NCBI GenBank assembly: GCA_002189035.1
Contig: NEEC01000002.1
Span: forward strand, 4,239,001-4,303,000
Source of the DNA: Utricularia gibba
Taxonomy: Eukaryota; Streptophyta; Magnoliopsida; Lamiales; Lentibulariaceae
Length of the DNA: 64,000 bases
Direction: 5' to 3'
Each line of letters begins with the position of its first letter. Within the stretch, counting starts at the first letter, position 1. Below are positions 1 to 13,211 of this stretch, in pieces. Under the pieces are notes generated by a model. That model was not told the DNA's origin, ran no database searches, and saw only the letters and a program-made list of their open reading frames with translations. The translations under genes were made by a program, and so were the position numbers.

Positions 1-670
1 GGATTGGATTGGATTCTTCACAATACACAAAAAGAATATAAGGGATTTTGTGATTGTATCAATATTAATTATGGAGGAGTAAGAAAATATGTTAAAATAG
101 AATAATTTTTCTAATTTTATTCTAAATTTTTTTCTTAAAAAGTAAAAATATAAAATCATAATAATTGGATATCCAAAGCCAATTGCGTTATTTGTAGATG
201 GTTAAGGTAATATTCGAAATTGGTTAAGAAAGGAGAGTCCGTCCGCTAGGCCTTTGAGAATGCAACATCTTCTTCACCGAAAGCTTCTCAAAATGAATCA
301 CCACCGATCAACAACCAATCGAAAACCCCAATATCAGCATCCAGCCAATGCAATGACTGAATTATCAAGGAAACAAAGATGCGCGATGTACTGCAATTAC
401 GAATATCCCCTTTCAAGTGACGTTGGTGCAGTTCAACAACCAGCAACGACTTGGCCGTCAGAATGAAAAGTGAACCGGCCTCTGGAATTTGATTGTTACA
501 AGGTGAAGTGAATTGCCCAAACAACCAAAAAGCGGTGCCAGTACTGCACTGCATATCATAAAACTGAACTGCGACACGCCAAGTTTAAGTTAACTCCCAC
601 GATGCACACAATCTCAGCACCAGCGCCCACACACACCCCAAAAAAAGAGAAACAAGGCAAAAAGGGTCGG
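1..670. other. Intergenic, 3' side of CARB
   Basis: AT-rich sequence followed by mixed-composition sequence. Short open frames occur here but none shows a recognisable family or a plausible start context. The part near 600-670 is probably the 3' untranslated region of the minus-strand CARB gene. I saw nothing else. Confidence 0.5.
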
Positions 671-3600
671 TCAGTTGATGGGAACTGACTGCAGAGGTTT
701 CTGTCCTTCATTGAAACTGAGGTAATCCTGAAGAGCAGACACCTCGATCTTGTTCGATTTCAAGCTCTTTATCGCCTCAGCTGTGGCCAAACCGCCAGCC
801 ACTGTGGTGATCACCGGAATCTTGTAAGCAAGAGCCATCCTCCTCAACTTCCGTCCATCGATCTCGTCCAGCTGATCGCCTGAGCTCGTCACCAGCATCA
901 TCTGAATATCACCGTTTGCAATCATGTCACCAGCATGCGGCCGGCCTTCATGCATTTTGAGCACGCATTCCACAGGGAAGCCTTCCGATTCGAGAATATG
1001 GGCCGTTCCGGATGTTGCCACAATTTTGAACCCGATGCTCAGGAAGGACCGAGCAATGGATGGAAGGTGTGGCTTGGTGAGGTCATTTAAACTGAGGAAA
1101 ACGGTGCCCTGAAGGGGCAGCTTCTGTCCAGCTGCGATTTGTGCTTTGGCGAAGGCAATGGAGGATTCATAGTGGATTCCCATAACCTCACCGGTGCTTC
1201 TCATCTCGGGTCCTAGAAGAACATCTGCACCTTGAAATTTCTCGAATGGGAGAACTGCCTCCTTCACAGACACATGCCTTGGGATGACCTCTTCAATGAA
1301 ATTGAGATCCTGAAGAGATTTCCCTGACATAACTAGAGCTGCATATTTTGCCAGAGGGCGGCCGATTGCCTTGGACACAAAAGGGACAGTCCGAGAGGCA
1401 CGGGGGTTTGCCTCGAGTAAGAAGACTTCACCAGAAGCTGTGATTGCGTACTGACAGTTCATAAGCCCACAAACATTCAGTCTCTTTGCCAGTTTCATTG
1501 TCCAGGCCCTAATTGTTTTCAAGCACGACGCGGCAACAGTTTTTGTTGGGAGCATGCATGCAGAATCACCAGAATGGACGCCAGCTTGTTCAATGTGCTC
1601 CATTATTCCGCCTATCACTACATTGCCATGTGAGTCTGCTAGTGCATCAATATCTATTTCAATGGCATCAGACAGGTATTTGTCCACTAAAACAGGGCGC
1701 TCTGGATCAACCTCCACGGCATTCTCAAGATACTTGATGAGCTTTTCATCATTATAAACGATTTCCATGGCCCGTCCTCCTAAAACATATGAAGGCCTTA
1801 CTACCACAGGGTAGCCAATATCAGCTGCAATAGTAAGAGCATCTTGTTCGCTCTTTGCAATTCCTCCCTTTGGCTGTTCGATCTCAAGCTCCATCAAGAT
1901 TGCATTAAATCTCTCCCTGTCCTCAGCAGCATCAATAGAATCCGGCGATGTGCCCCAGATACGAACAAATCCAGACTCACTTCTGCACCTTGGTTTCTTT
2001 TCATCCAAATACTGCTGAATGGGAACAGAAAGTTTAAGAGGAGTCTGACCTCCAAACTGCACAATGATTCCATCTGGTCCTTCAAGGTCGATAATGTTTA
2101 AAACGTCCTCCACAGTGAGAGGTTCAAAGTAGAGCCTGTCACTGGTGTCATAATCTGTGGATACTGTCTCAGGGTTTGAATTCATCATAATCGTTTCATA
2201 GCCTGCATCCTGCACAGCAGTAGACAAAAAACCAGCATCAAGCTAGGTTCAACAAATGAAGGAGGAGACAAGGAAAGAAAGAACAAAAACTGGACCTGAA
2301 GGGCGAACGACGTATGACAACAGCAATAATCAAATTCGATACCCTGACCAATTCTATTTGGTCCACCACCCAAAATAAGAACCTTTTTGCTTTGGGTCGG
2401 AGCAGATTCACAGTCACGCTCATACGATGAGTACATGTATGGGGTATTAGCTTCAAACTCGGCTGCACAGGTATCAACTCTTTTATATGCTGGTTTGACA
2501 CCTAAAGACAGTCTCTTTGCTCGAACCTCACTTTCAGTTGACTTTGTAGCATAAGCTATTTGCTTATCACTGAACCCTCGTCTCTTTATCTCCCAGAAGT
2601 CATCTTCTGTTAACTGTGATAAACTACGAGCCAAAAGATAATTTTCAACATCCACAAGTTCTCTAAGCTGAGTGAGGAACCATTTGTCTACTAAGCTCAA
2701 CTCATGGACATCATCAACTCCCATTCCCCTCTTCATTGCAGCATATATGGCATGAATACGATCAGGACTAGGCACACGTAGGCTGTATTTCAGCTTCTCC
2801 CACTCCCACTCAAGTTCCTTAACCTTTGTGCATCCCCATCCAGCGAAGCCACTTTCAAGAGAGCGAACTGCTTTCTGAAATGATTCTTGAAATGTACGAC
2901 CCACAGCCATGGCCTCACCCACAGACTTCATTTGTGTAGTTAAGACAGCCTCCGAGCCAGGAAACTTCTCAAATGCAAACCTGGGAATCTGAATTTTATA
3001 GACAAGGTCAAAAAAAGCGAAAAGAAAGATGTAACAACAGAAAATTGAAATCTTTCACTACCTTGGTCACAACATAATCAATGGATGGCTCAAAACTTGC
3101 TGGAGTTTTCTTTGTGATATCATTAGGGATCTGGTCTAATGTGTATCCTACTGACAGCTTGGCAGCCATTTTGGCTATTGGAAAACCGGTAGCTTTGGAT
3201 GCTAAAGCTGATGACCTAGATACTCTAGGATTCATCTCAATTACCATCACTTCCCCATCAACTGGATTAACAGCAAATTGGACATTGGAACCTCCACATT
3301 CAACTCCTATTTCTCTGATAATGGCTATGGAATAATCTCTTAACCGTTGATACTCCTTGTCAGTCAAGGTTTGAGCTGGAGCAACTGTGATGGAGTCTCC
3401 AGTGTGGACTCCCATGGGATCAATATTCTCAATTGAGCAGATGATTACCACATTGTCAGCTAAATCCCTCATTACTTCAAGTTCATACTCTTTCCATCCC
3501 AACAAAGACTTCTCTACCAATATCTGAGAAGTAAGACTGGCTGCAAGACCTGACTTGCAAATAGCTTCAAACTCTTCCCTGTTATACGCGATCCCACCTC

Positions 3601-4363
3601 CTGTACCACCCAATGTAAATGCAGGGCGGATGATCAAAGGGAACTCCCCAATGAAATTGGCGATCTCAAAGCATTCCTCTAATGTTGTAGCGATCCCTGA
3701 AGGAGGTGTCTTAAGCCCAATGTTCTTCATTGCCTGCTTGAACAACTCCCTATCCTCAGCCTTCTTGATAGCTTCAAGCTTTGCCCCAATTAGCTCAACA
3801 CCATACTTCTCAAGTGCACCATTTTCAGCTAATGCTACTGCAAGATTAAGTGCAGTTTGACCCCCCATTGTTGGCAACAACGCATCTGGTCGCTCCTTCT
3901 CCAGAACTTGCTCCACCAACTCCGGAGTCATTGGCTCAATGTAAGTCCTGTTCGCCATTTCAGGATCAGTCATGATAGTGGCCGGATTCGAATTAATCAG
4001 GATTACTTCATACCCTTCTTCCCTCAATGCTTTGCAAGCCTGTGTACCTGAATAATCAAACTCACAAGCTTGTCCAATTACAATCGGACCCGCTCCCAAA
4101 ATCATTATCTTCTTAATGTCGGTCCTTTTTCCAACCTTGCGGGTACCAAAAACTCCATCCAAATTTTCACCGCCTGTAGCATCTCCATTCCCACAATTTG
4201 ATATCACACACCGAGCGAATGAACGTAATTGACCAGAACACTTCCTCGATGCCACCTTAGATTTTTTATGGAAGACTGAAAGTAACGCAGCATCAGTAAC
4301 ATGGCCATGGGTTTCCAGGGGCCTCCAGATACAAGTGTTCAGCTGATGAATAGTATGTGACAT
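671..4363 (-). CDS. CARB: Carbamoyl-phosphate synthase large chain, plastid (CARB)
   Basis: Makes carbamoyl phosphate from bicarbonate, glutamine-derived ammonia and two ATP, feeding arginine and pyrimidine synthesis in the plastid; the partner is the small glutaminase subunit CarA. Three exons join in frame with GT-AG introns: 4363-3062, 2988-2296 and 2209-671, giving about 1177 residues, the usual plant length (Arabidopsis about 1187). Residues 1 to about 75 look like a transit peptide. The first ATP-grasp half follows ([47 protein letters not shown]), then the helical oligomerisation part, the second half ([35 protein letters not shown]) and a C-terminal MGS-like regulatory domain (residues about 1030-1177) that in the family binds UMP/ornithine. 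Donors are GTAGTG and GTCCAG. No frame breaks are seen, so it is probably functional. Confidence 0.96.
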
Positions 4364-4960
4364 CCTCTTCCCGAATTATCGCCTACCTCCTTCTTGAAGG
4401 ATTGGGTATATAGCTGCATGTTGAACAAAAGCAGGAAAATAAAGAAAAAGGTGTAAGATGAGGCAGTCAATAACATCGTCATGCCAACCTAAAAAAACAA
4501 AAGAAAAACCATGATTCCTAGCCCAATAATCATCACAAAACTCAACATTCAAGCGCCCAAATTCATCTATACCGATAGATAGCGGAAACCTTAAGCAAAT
4601 GCCAAATCCAGCGGCCGGCAACAAGGGGAGGCCGTTTTAGAGAAGAATATATTCCACTTCCCAGCGTTTCTGTGCAGACAGAAAAATCAAGTCCCCCATC
4701 ACAGACCATTCTCTAGTGGGCTAATTGGGCCTCTGAAATTAGTCAAACCTAAACGCGCAGACAAGACAAAACCGCAGCCGCAGGCACCCCACCTGCCAGT
4801 AACTACACCGAGTGGAAATAAGAAAGAAACCTCAATAGCGCGTGACAAGTATGGCTGCGGATCGGCCGGCCGGTACCACCGTCCATAACGGTGGGTAGGT
4901 AAGCCCTCCATCCGACGGTTCAGGGTGGGTGTGAAAGTTGGGCCGGGCCGAACCGGCCCA
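4364..4960 (-). promoter_or_regulatory. 5' flank and probable 5' UTR of CARB
   Basis: Sequence directly upstream of the CARB start, more GC-rich near 4600-4950 than what lies beyond. It plausibly holds the 5' untranslated region and proximal promoter. I found no unambiguous TATA box and cannot place the transcription start. Confidence 0.35.
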
Positions 4961-5870
4961 ACGGTATTTCAGAAAGTCTTACCAAATTTTGGACTAGGGT
5001 GAGTTAAAACCTAATTACATGAAAATATGATTAACATGATTCTAGTCCAATTATTTATTATGTCGGGCTGACCTTATTCAACCCATGAGCTACCATATAA
5101 CGAATAAAAAATTTTAAAAACTTATTAAATATTAATATACATTTTAATATTATTTAAATAATTTATAGAAAAAAATTAAAATAATTAATTAATTAATTAA
5201 TTCATATTATCTATTTTAAAAATAAAATAATGTATATAAAATGAATTTAAATCATTCAAAATTAAAAATAATTATAATTATTATATATAAAAACCAGATT
5301 TTTAAATTGGGTTTAAACCCATCCAACTTTAAGGCCCGAAGCACAATCAGCTTTAATAATTGGGCTTGGAGCCAAAAAGCTCAATAATCATTCGGATCAT
5401 CAATGTATAGGCTTAAGTCTAATGTTTTTAGGGTTGGGTCGAACCAACCCACAAGCTTAGGTTTTAGCTTTCATCTCTATTCGCCACCTTCTACTTTTAT
5501 CTCTCAATTTTTTTCAAAACCACAATCAGCTTTTAAAAATTTGAAAATTGTTTTTTCAAATAATTTTGAAAATTTGGTTTTCAATACATGAAATATGGAA
5601 ACCATGCACTAGCATCCAACCATCATGTTCAGTTATGCATCTAACGTTCTGCGAGAATAGAACCAACCATAATTTCTCCATTTGTGCCCCAATTATCGGT
5701 CCAAGAATTCAAGGCCCGATTTTTATCGTCCCAAAATATATGCACAGAAGCTACATTTTGTGTTTCGGTAAAACCAGCTATAAATACAACTTTCACCTTT
5801 TTTTATTAGGGTTTAAGTGAAATACTTACACCTTTTCTATTTTTCTTTTTTCAAACATAACTGAAAATGC
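4961..5870. other. AT-rich intergenic sequence
   Basis: Low-complexity AT-rich DNA, including a short ATTA run near 5185-5205. Short open frames at 5403-5820 have no recognisable content. Probably old repeat DNA; I see no gene. Confidence 0.5.
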
Positions 5871-5879
5871 CCATGCTAA

Positions 5880-6410
5880 AGTTGATTATCAATGTTTGTG
5901 TCAATAGGTGGGTTGAAAATGAATAAGAATACACAAAATTAAAAACCACAAATTTAGTAATCATGATTTTTGATTACTCAATTAATCAACTATCTTCTAA
6001 ATTCAAATGATTTTTTATGATAAAAAAGACTCTCTTTGATATAGTAGGAACAATTGAATAAAATACAATGAATTTCTTAAAATAAGGAAATGATTGAGAT
6101 CTAACCACATTCATAATATTACATAAGACATCCTATTTTATAAGTATTTTCAATCCTTTATCTTTTACTTTTTTTTAGATTTTCATCGAAGGATTGCATA
6201 TTATTTGGATCCATATTATTATTAGCAGAAGTTTTAGTCATCTCACATCTGTTTTCCCTAAGTGGGAAGATATTCTCAAAAGATTTGACATTTTTCATTT
6301 CCAAAATAATGTGATGATTAAGGACATCACTTTTTAACACAAAGAAAACTTGAAGCCAACTCGATCCATTTTGAAATAAAAATAATGTTTGTCTTCCTTG
6401 TAGGTACATG
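5880..6410. repeat. Dispersed repeat, also found on both sides of the Harbinger insertion
   Basis: The order of words here (CACAAATTTAGTAATC, ATTAATCAACTATC, AAAAAAGACTCTCTTT, a run ending in TTTCTTAAAATAAGG) is repeated around 39400-39440 and 47011-47150, where the same sequence is interrupted by the 7.5-kb Harbinger element. Similarity is by eye. The repeat class is unknown; it has no coding content that I recognise. Confidence 0.45.
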
Positions 6411-6414
6411 CAAC

Positions 6415-7480
6415 TGATAACACATATTTATATTTTTAAGTGTCTAACGATAAGAAAATAATTAATATTTTATTATGAAACTCGAATTTATTGTATATTT
6501 TTGTGTTTTTGTGATTAATGACATTGTTTGCATCTTTTATTCTTAATTGATACTAAATCTAAATTTAGTCCCAATATTAGTTCTAATTGTTTTCTTAAGC
6601 AATGCTGCATATGTTAGTAATACAAATTCCAATGAGCCAAAAAGTATAAGATGGAGGTAACATGAAAAAGACGCAAAAGAAAAGAAAGAGACACTAAATC
6701 ACAAGAAGATCAAAAAGAGATTTTGATAATAATGAGGAGTGAGAAAATATCTATCACATTTTTTGAACAATATGCCACAATTTGGAGAGGGAAAGAAGTA
6801 GGAAATCGTAGCAGAACCACGAAGGACGAAGAAAATGGAACCAAAATTCAAGCCTACCTCTAAACTTTCCTTAACTTATTAGAAACATTATTCCTAATCA
6901 AAAGTAGTTTTAGTTTTCTATGCGAACTATTTATGATTTCTATTTATGTTTATGTTTATTTCCTTGTTGTTGCATTGCGACTTGAACATATCTTGGTTTT
7001 TATGATATGAACTTGTTTCATTTTACTTCAGAATAAGTGACTAAATACATGTAATGTCTTGAGGAAGAATGATTATGTTCATTCCTTATCAAATTAGGGT
7101 TGACCCATGAAGAATACCTTGAGCAATAATTATGTGTGTATAATTATTGCTTATTAGACTACATTAACTTGATATTTAGACCATTTCCTTATCAAATTAG
7201 GGTTGACTTAGGGAGAAGAATGGTTATGTTCATCATAAGCAACTTGACTAGAGATAGACCAAAAGTAGGAAAATCAAAGGTTTGGGTAGACTTGAATCCT
7301 TGTATTGTTAGATGAATGATTATCAAGTTAGGTGATTAAGTGTAGCAATTATCATGTCACTCTCGGAAGCTTCAAGTCATTTCATTAACTTATCATAGTT
7401 AGTAGTTGAATTTTCCTATTATTTTTTTACTGTCTTTTATCGGAGACTTGCATTAGTTTTAGTTTAAACTAAATCTTTCA
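6415..7480 (+). repeat. Probable Ty3-type LTR remnant
   Basis: Non-coding AT-rich sequence whose style and end motif (TTTATAAATTTATTTGAT at about 7591) recur at about 63200, just before a Ty3 gag, and in a variant at about 27620. The general run (repeated TTATCAAATTAGGGTTGAC phrases at about 7087 and 7192) resembles the leader at 62560-63200. No TSD or partner LTR could be fixed, so boundaries are approximate. Confidence 0.35.
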
Positions 7481-9760
7481 ATGTGATAAAATTAACATGT
7501 ATCAACCTTCACACAACAAGTACATAACTCATTGTATTCACCTTGATCTATTATGCTCATATTTTTCGTATGATTGGATATGAATTAGGTTTATAAATTT
7601 ATTTGATAGAAAAATTTGTAATTTTAACGACTTGCATAATTTTTCGTTTATCAGCAACACATCTTTCAAAATGACATGTTTTTCAAAAGTGAACTTTAGG
7701 GTAATATTCATTTGTTCAAGCATAAGAAGTTTAGATCTATTTCTAAATTTTATCGATTGTTGTGCATTTTTCTCAAATATAATATACTTAGAAAATGATT
7801 ACTTCTTTGCACACACATGATGTGTAGCTCATGAATCTAAGATCCAATCATCATTTGAAGTAATGAAAGATTTTTTCCCTTAAGCTTCAACCATAGTTAC
7901 TTTGGCCTTGGTAGTCTCATCACTATTTTTTGCTGTCTTTTTGTGTTTGCAGTACATTACATGGTGATCTAATTTCCACGTACAAAATATTGTCTATTAA
8001 GTATTATTTTCTCACTATCTTTTAGGATGTTTTATATCTAAATATAATTAAAGTTGTTTAGTTAGAAGTTTATAATATAAAATTTAGGTTTTCATCTAGT
8101 TTAGGATAATTTTCCTAAATCTTGTATTTTATCCAATATTTTTTCTAGTTTTGTTTAAGTTTTTCTAGAGGTGCAAACGTGATAGGAAGTGTGAAAAAGA
8201 AGATAGCAAATGGCGACAAAATAGATCTTCCTAAACTGACATCTCCTTGATTTCCGAAAGACTGTAGACAGTTAATCATGAGCCTTGACGTGTGGTAAAT
8301 AGGAGTCTCTGACATATGAAATCATTAGCGTATTGGTGTTAGAGCAGACATTTTCTTGCAAGTCACTCTAGTCTAACAGAATCAAAGGAACACAAAAACT
8401 CAAACTTTCATTGAAGTTTAGTTCAGTTCACACATTTAGAGGGGAATCAAGTTTTAGTTTAGACTTTTGTTTATCTCTCTAGAAAATTTTTCTCTAACTT
8501 CTCTCTAAAATCTACTTTTTTTTCCTTAGCTTGTATGACCCTTCATAGCTAGAAACTTTCGTTTCTAGGTTAGAATACTCCTAGATCTATGTTTCGTTAG
8601 TTGATCTTCATTTCTTCTTTAAATCTGATTGGGTTCCGTATGCTTTTGAAGAGGACCAAGGTGGGAAGTACCAACTCATGTCCTTTTGGTAAGAGGGAGA
8701 AAATGTTTTATCTATGGCTATAACTCAGGATCAATGGATAAATAGTGACTTCGTATCTAGACTCATTAGGTCATTGGCAACCTCGGGCACATGCACATAA
8801 TTCGACTGTGAGAGTATGTTGGCAGGACTCTTACCTTTACGTTTGTCCAAGGAGGAGCAATACCAAGTTATTGTCATGCTTTCTTGCAAGAGAGTATAAG
8901 GGATGGTAGAAAATTCCTTACTCTTATAATTGAGCACTTGAGAATATTAGAGAAGAGTGAAGACACGACGAATGTAGTTGGGCAAGATTTCAAATATGGA
9001 AACACTCTTACTCTTATAATTCATCACTTACATTTATTTCTTTTGTTTGTTTACAACCCTTTTACCCTCTTACTCAAGCTTCATCATTTACGTTTCTCGC
9101 ACTTTTTACTTTACAAAACTGTTTACAAATCGTGATAATTGTATTTGGTGTAATTACTGAAAAATAACTCCCTGTGTTTGACACCCGTACTATGCATTTT
9201 GTGTTTTACAAGTTTTAAAAATATTTAAAAGTTGTTGTGGAATCACACACATCATTGTCCCTTTTCTTCTTAAAGTGTTTCTTAGAGAACTCAAGTGAAT
9301 CAAATTTCTTTAAATTGAATTTTGAATTGTACCTCATTTGACTATTTTCTACCAAATTGCTTTGTGAATAATTCCTTCTAGATTTTTAAATCTTCTTTTG
9401 TTTTGACTCAATGATGATGTGATTGATTAACTGTTCCATACTCAACTTTTAATCTGAGTGTTTTAGATTGTTTTTGTAGGCTTCTTAGTTTTTTGGTAAT
9501 TTTTTTATCAATATATCAGCAATAAAAGGTAGTGGGAGTTACATGTTTTGTGCAATCATGTTATTAAATAGATGGTAAAAATCATTCAGTTGAATAATAA
9601 CATTCCTTTCTTCATCTATTTCCTACTAGTAAAAGTTAGAGAATATAAATATGAATTTGATGGCATCCTCAACAATGTATTTGGAAGTCATGAATTGTCA
9701 GATTAAGATGGTCTCTTTATATGCTATGTAGACATTGAAAAAAGAATTTAATAAGATAAA
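7480..9760 (-). mobile_element. Copia retrotransposon remnant (gag, zinc knuckle, protease), split by a solo LTR
   Basis: On the minus strand the sequence above 9255 reads as Copia gag (LNDFYHLFNNMIAQNM, IADILIKKLPKN, QLINHIIIESKQKK). Below 7984 it resumes with the zinc-knuckle end (KLDHHVMYCKHKK), the protease-type motif WILDS-ATHHV near 7830 and the pre-integrase block (ITLKFTFEKHVILKDV). The two halves are separated by the inserted LTR at 7984-9254. Many stops are present, so it is dead. Family assignment comes from motif order; outer ends are not defined. Confidence 0.7.
7984..9254 (+). repeat. Solo LTR, copy A (family shared with 42719-44075)
   Basis: About 1.27 kb ending in CACACACATCA. 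It is an inverted homologue of 42719-44075: both share, in the same order, the TCTATTAAG-type start, the segment with CTTGACGTGTGG and ATCATGAGCC, a stretch mentioning TCTTGCAAGAGAGT, and the end GACACCCGTACTATG. It has no internal coding region and no second LTR nearby, so a solo LTR is the simplest reading. It sits inside Copia gag. Flanking target duplications are not clear. Confidence 0.6.
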
Positions 9761-11148
9761 GATAATTATATGGCAACATATCCAATAAGTCCATTTTCAA
9801 TCTGTGGAGTGGATATGAGGCATCTAGTTTGGAGATTTTCAAGACCAAACAACACCATACATATTCAGGAGTTTGTAGATCCGATCTTATCATCTACAAA
9901 AGTGTTGACTATCGAAATGTTCAATGTTGGAGATATCAGGAAATGTTTTATGATGGGTTGTGTAGCACTCAAATGAAGGGTTGAAATATAGAAGTGATGC
10001 ATGGTATAGAATCTAACAGTGATCTTAAGCAATGTGTAACGACCCACCCTAACCTTATGATATTGTTCGCTTCGGGCTCTCAACATTCATGGTTTTAAAT
10101 TTTCCTCTTCTGAAAAAAAATGCCTCATGCAAGACTAGAAAAGATTCCTCTATATAAACCATCCATCAACCCTATTTGTAATCAATGTGGAATTTGCCTA
10201 AGGTTCTTATGTCCTTCCATATGTTGGGCCCTTCCATATCTCTTGAAAACTTAGTATCCTCATTGAGGTTTGCTCCACTGTTGGTTATAGGCCCGAGTTT
10301 AGTTCTGATGCTGAAGGGAAGGGTGTAAGTACCTTCCCTAATCTTACATGATGCAACTCAATTCTCAAAATTAGGAAACAGATAAGATCTGACTGCATCA
10401 TTAGCTTTATGTAAGACTAGTATGTTGGTTTTGGTCATTCAAGACCAAGTAATTACTTGAATAAACTTACTCCATCAATATATCAATTGAATATTTTAAT
10501 ATGGATTGCTTGTGATATTCTTAAAGATGCTACCAAAGCTTTCGTCAAGATAATCGGCAAGCCGAAATCTATGAGACCATTTTCAAAGTATAGCATCTCT
10601 ATGTGGAAGAATTGGCTGTTATCCCAGGTCTTGCAACATGTTCGATGAAATTTCTTTTCTTTTATCATTCAGCTCGACAATTTGATGCCCTACCTATAAG
10701 AGAAGTAAGGAAGTTCACAAGTGGCAATGAAAAAATTGTATTCAATTATGAAAAGTTTCAAAGAACAATGATTACAACCAAGCAAATAAAGTAGTTGTAG
10801 ATCCACAAATCACGAGGGATTTTGTATACCACCCTTGACTTTGAGTTTGAATAAACAGGATGATATCTCCTTCAAGTCTTCAAAGTATACAATAGACATG
10901 TGTATTAACTAGTCCTTAGTGTAAGTAGAATAGTCCCATTTTTATTTCTTCCTTCAAACTTATTTCTCCATTGATTATTCTCTTCAACACTCCGATGGAC
11001 TGGTCCCAGAGGCACTGATCGTGTGACGCAGTACCTTTTCTATCCTGTTCTTTTGATGCTGAACTTGTCAATATTTATCTCGCAAGTGAGAAGTGAAGAC
11101 CAATTACATTAGGCTGTTTATTTAACCAAAATAGTCAGCTTTTACTTC
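9760..11148. other. Intergenic; includes a transposon-like segment at about 10030-10370
   Basis: The 10030-10370 stretch begins near GTAACGACCCACCCTAACC and contains CTCTATATAAACC followed by GTGGAATTTGCC. This promoter-like layout is seen in widespread plant non-coding transposons, but I cannot assign a family. The rest has short open frames (9770-9976, 10457-10648) with no convincing homology. The 3' untranslated region of HISN3 should lie just below 11149. Confidence 0.35.
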
Positions 11149-13211
11149 CTACTTGTTCAGAAATGCTTCCGTACGAATTTCCGAAGCCTCCTGATGGTGC
11201 CAGGAGACTACATCCTGGTACTGCAGATTCCCCCCAAAAATATCCAAGGCACTGCCAACAGTGACGTCTATCCTTCCCAGTCCAGCAGCTTTTATGGTGT
11301 GCAGATCAGCCATAGTGGTGACTCCCCGGCATACGTGACAGGAATCTGGCATCCGCAACACATTAGTCAGTCAATGCGATCCCATTCCATGTGTATACTG
11401 GAAAAGCTTGGGGTTGGAAGAGACATGAACATGCTGGTACTAACATCTCCATAGAGATCAAACAAGCACTGGCTGTGTGATGCTTACTGTAAATTCATTT
11501 CAGTTTGAAAGAAGCAACACACAATGCAAAGCTGCAACAGAAATCACATAGTTTTACACCAATTTAACATTATCCTTACCGGAGAGAATCTGCCAAGCAA
11601 AGCAACGAGCTCCTCATCAATTCCTAGCCTTTGAGTACCAAGTTTGATGGACGAAATCAGCGACCAACATTAGGAACAAAAAATCTACAATCCTGCAATA
11701 GGCCTTTTCTGGAATTAAAAACTTACTGTTTTCCTTCAACATCAACCCCATGGACTAGAAACTCATCTGCATAGTCGGCTAGGGAATCCAACACTTGCTG
11801 ATCAAGAAAAACATCAGTGAACTTCTGCCATCTATCTGTGACAATAGCATACCTACCCCCTGCATAAGACTCGGCTCAGGCTCCTAGTCATAAAAATCTA
11901 GATCGATCATGTGTTTGGAAAGAAAATAACCTTTTTTCGGCAACTAAGATCCAATACAAGTTTCTGTTTTCCCACAACACATGCCAGTTCTTTCAACCTT
12001 TCAAAATCAACTTGCCCACCACTGAATACATACTGCAGCTTGAATCGTGAGAATCCAAGGAGGTGCAAGATGCATGTAGAAAATCTTTGAAATATAATGG
12101 TAACTCAATTGCTAAGAACACATGTCATATTTACATCTATCTCATGTTAGGTGACACTTTCAATCTTCAATGAATTTCCATTCTCTAGTTTTTTTTATAT
12201 ATATTCTTTGACGCAGCAGAGACAACAGAAATTTTTTTGAACGACATACTCCACTTAATAACAACAAAAACTGTTGGCAGTAATGCTTCAGAATCAGAAA
12301 TTGGCTAACCCATGTCACTACGTATTCCCAACATGAACTTAGCAATATATCGAACAAGCTAGCACGGATAGGGTATGCTTGGCGGCTCCATGTAAACAAC
12401 AAAAAATTAATGAATGCTTTTTTTTTTCTCATGGTCGAGCCAAACGTAATTTGCTTACCGATGTAACAATTACATGGCTTGCCCCCTCATCTATGTAACT
12501 CATGGCGTTGTCTGGACAGACACCACCTCCGATTTGCAAGCCACCTGCATGTTTGTGACGGAGGTACCAGCCACGTATCTATCAGATAAATTAAAGAGAA
12601 ACAGCATAAACAGTATACCTGAAAACGCATGTAATGCTTCAACAGCTACAGACTTGCTCAGTGGATCAGCCCCAAGCATGATTACATGGCCACCAACAAG
12701 TCCATCATTCTTATACATTTTAGCATATTCAGCGGCCGTTAGATCGGACTCAAAATTAGTGATAAGATTTGAATCCTCCGTCTTGGAATCTCCAAGAGTG
12801 GATCCAACAATCTGCTTCACTTTACCCTGAAATAAGTAAGTTTCGAACGCATTCTCCTCAACCACAATGTGGCGCGACAGAATTAGGAAATGGAAGGAAT
12901 GCAGACAACGTATTCACTCACGTTAACAACTGGGTAAATAAAAGTCGAACCTTGTGAATATCGATGCAGGGGCGAAACCGAATCCCACACTGAACTGATA
13001 GTCTTCCTGATTATGTGAGACGAAGTATCAAACAACAATGACCATAAATCCATCCATATGAAGGGGAAGAACGAAGAACACGCATACCTGGGACCAGGCG
13101 AGGAAAAGCGTCAACATACTTCACCTTCCGGGGATAATTACAGAGTTGGACCGATTCCCCGGAAAAGTGTTTCCAGAGTGAACTGACCTGGGAGTTGCGA
13201 AGAACGTGCAT
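11149..13211 (-). CDS. HISN3: HISN3: BBMII (ProFAR) isomerase, plastid histidine synthesis; frame broken twice
   Basis: HisA-type TIM-barrel isomerase converting ProFAR to PRFAR, the fourth step of histidine synthesis, in plastids. Eight exons with canonical borders: 13211-13088, 13006-12951, 12826-12619, 12544-12459, 12032-11931, 11859-11727, 11628-11580 and 11345-11149. Residues 1 to about 48 form a transit peptide. Recognisable blocks are [18 protein letters not shown] (first catalytic Asp), [54 protein letters not shown] (second catalytic Asp) and [18 protein letters not shown]. Length would be about 318 residues (Arabidopsis 304). Two breaks: the exon 5/6 joint is one base short (T6 at 11932-11937 or C5 at 11856-11860), and exon 8 lacks one base in C4 at 11324-11327 (AGG of VTYAGGVT). 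Both are in homopolymers; all splice sites and key residues are intact. Confidence 0.9.

Noticed and set aside
9770-9976. Open frame with a faint receptor-kinase tail feel (VDPILSS)
   Set aside because: Too short and too weak a resemblance to call.
11149-13211. HISN3 as a plain pseudogene
   Set aside because: Only homopolymer single-base changes break it; no stops by substitution, all splice sites and active residues intact. Kept as a gene with flagged frame problems.
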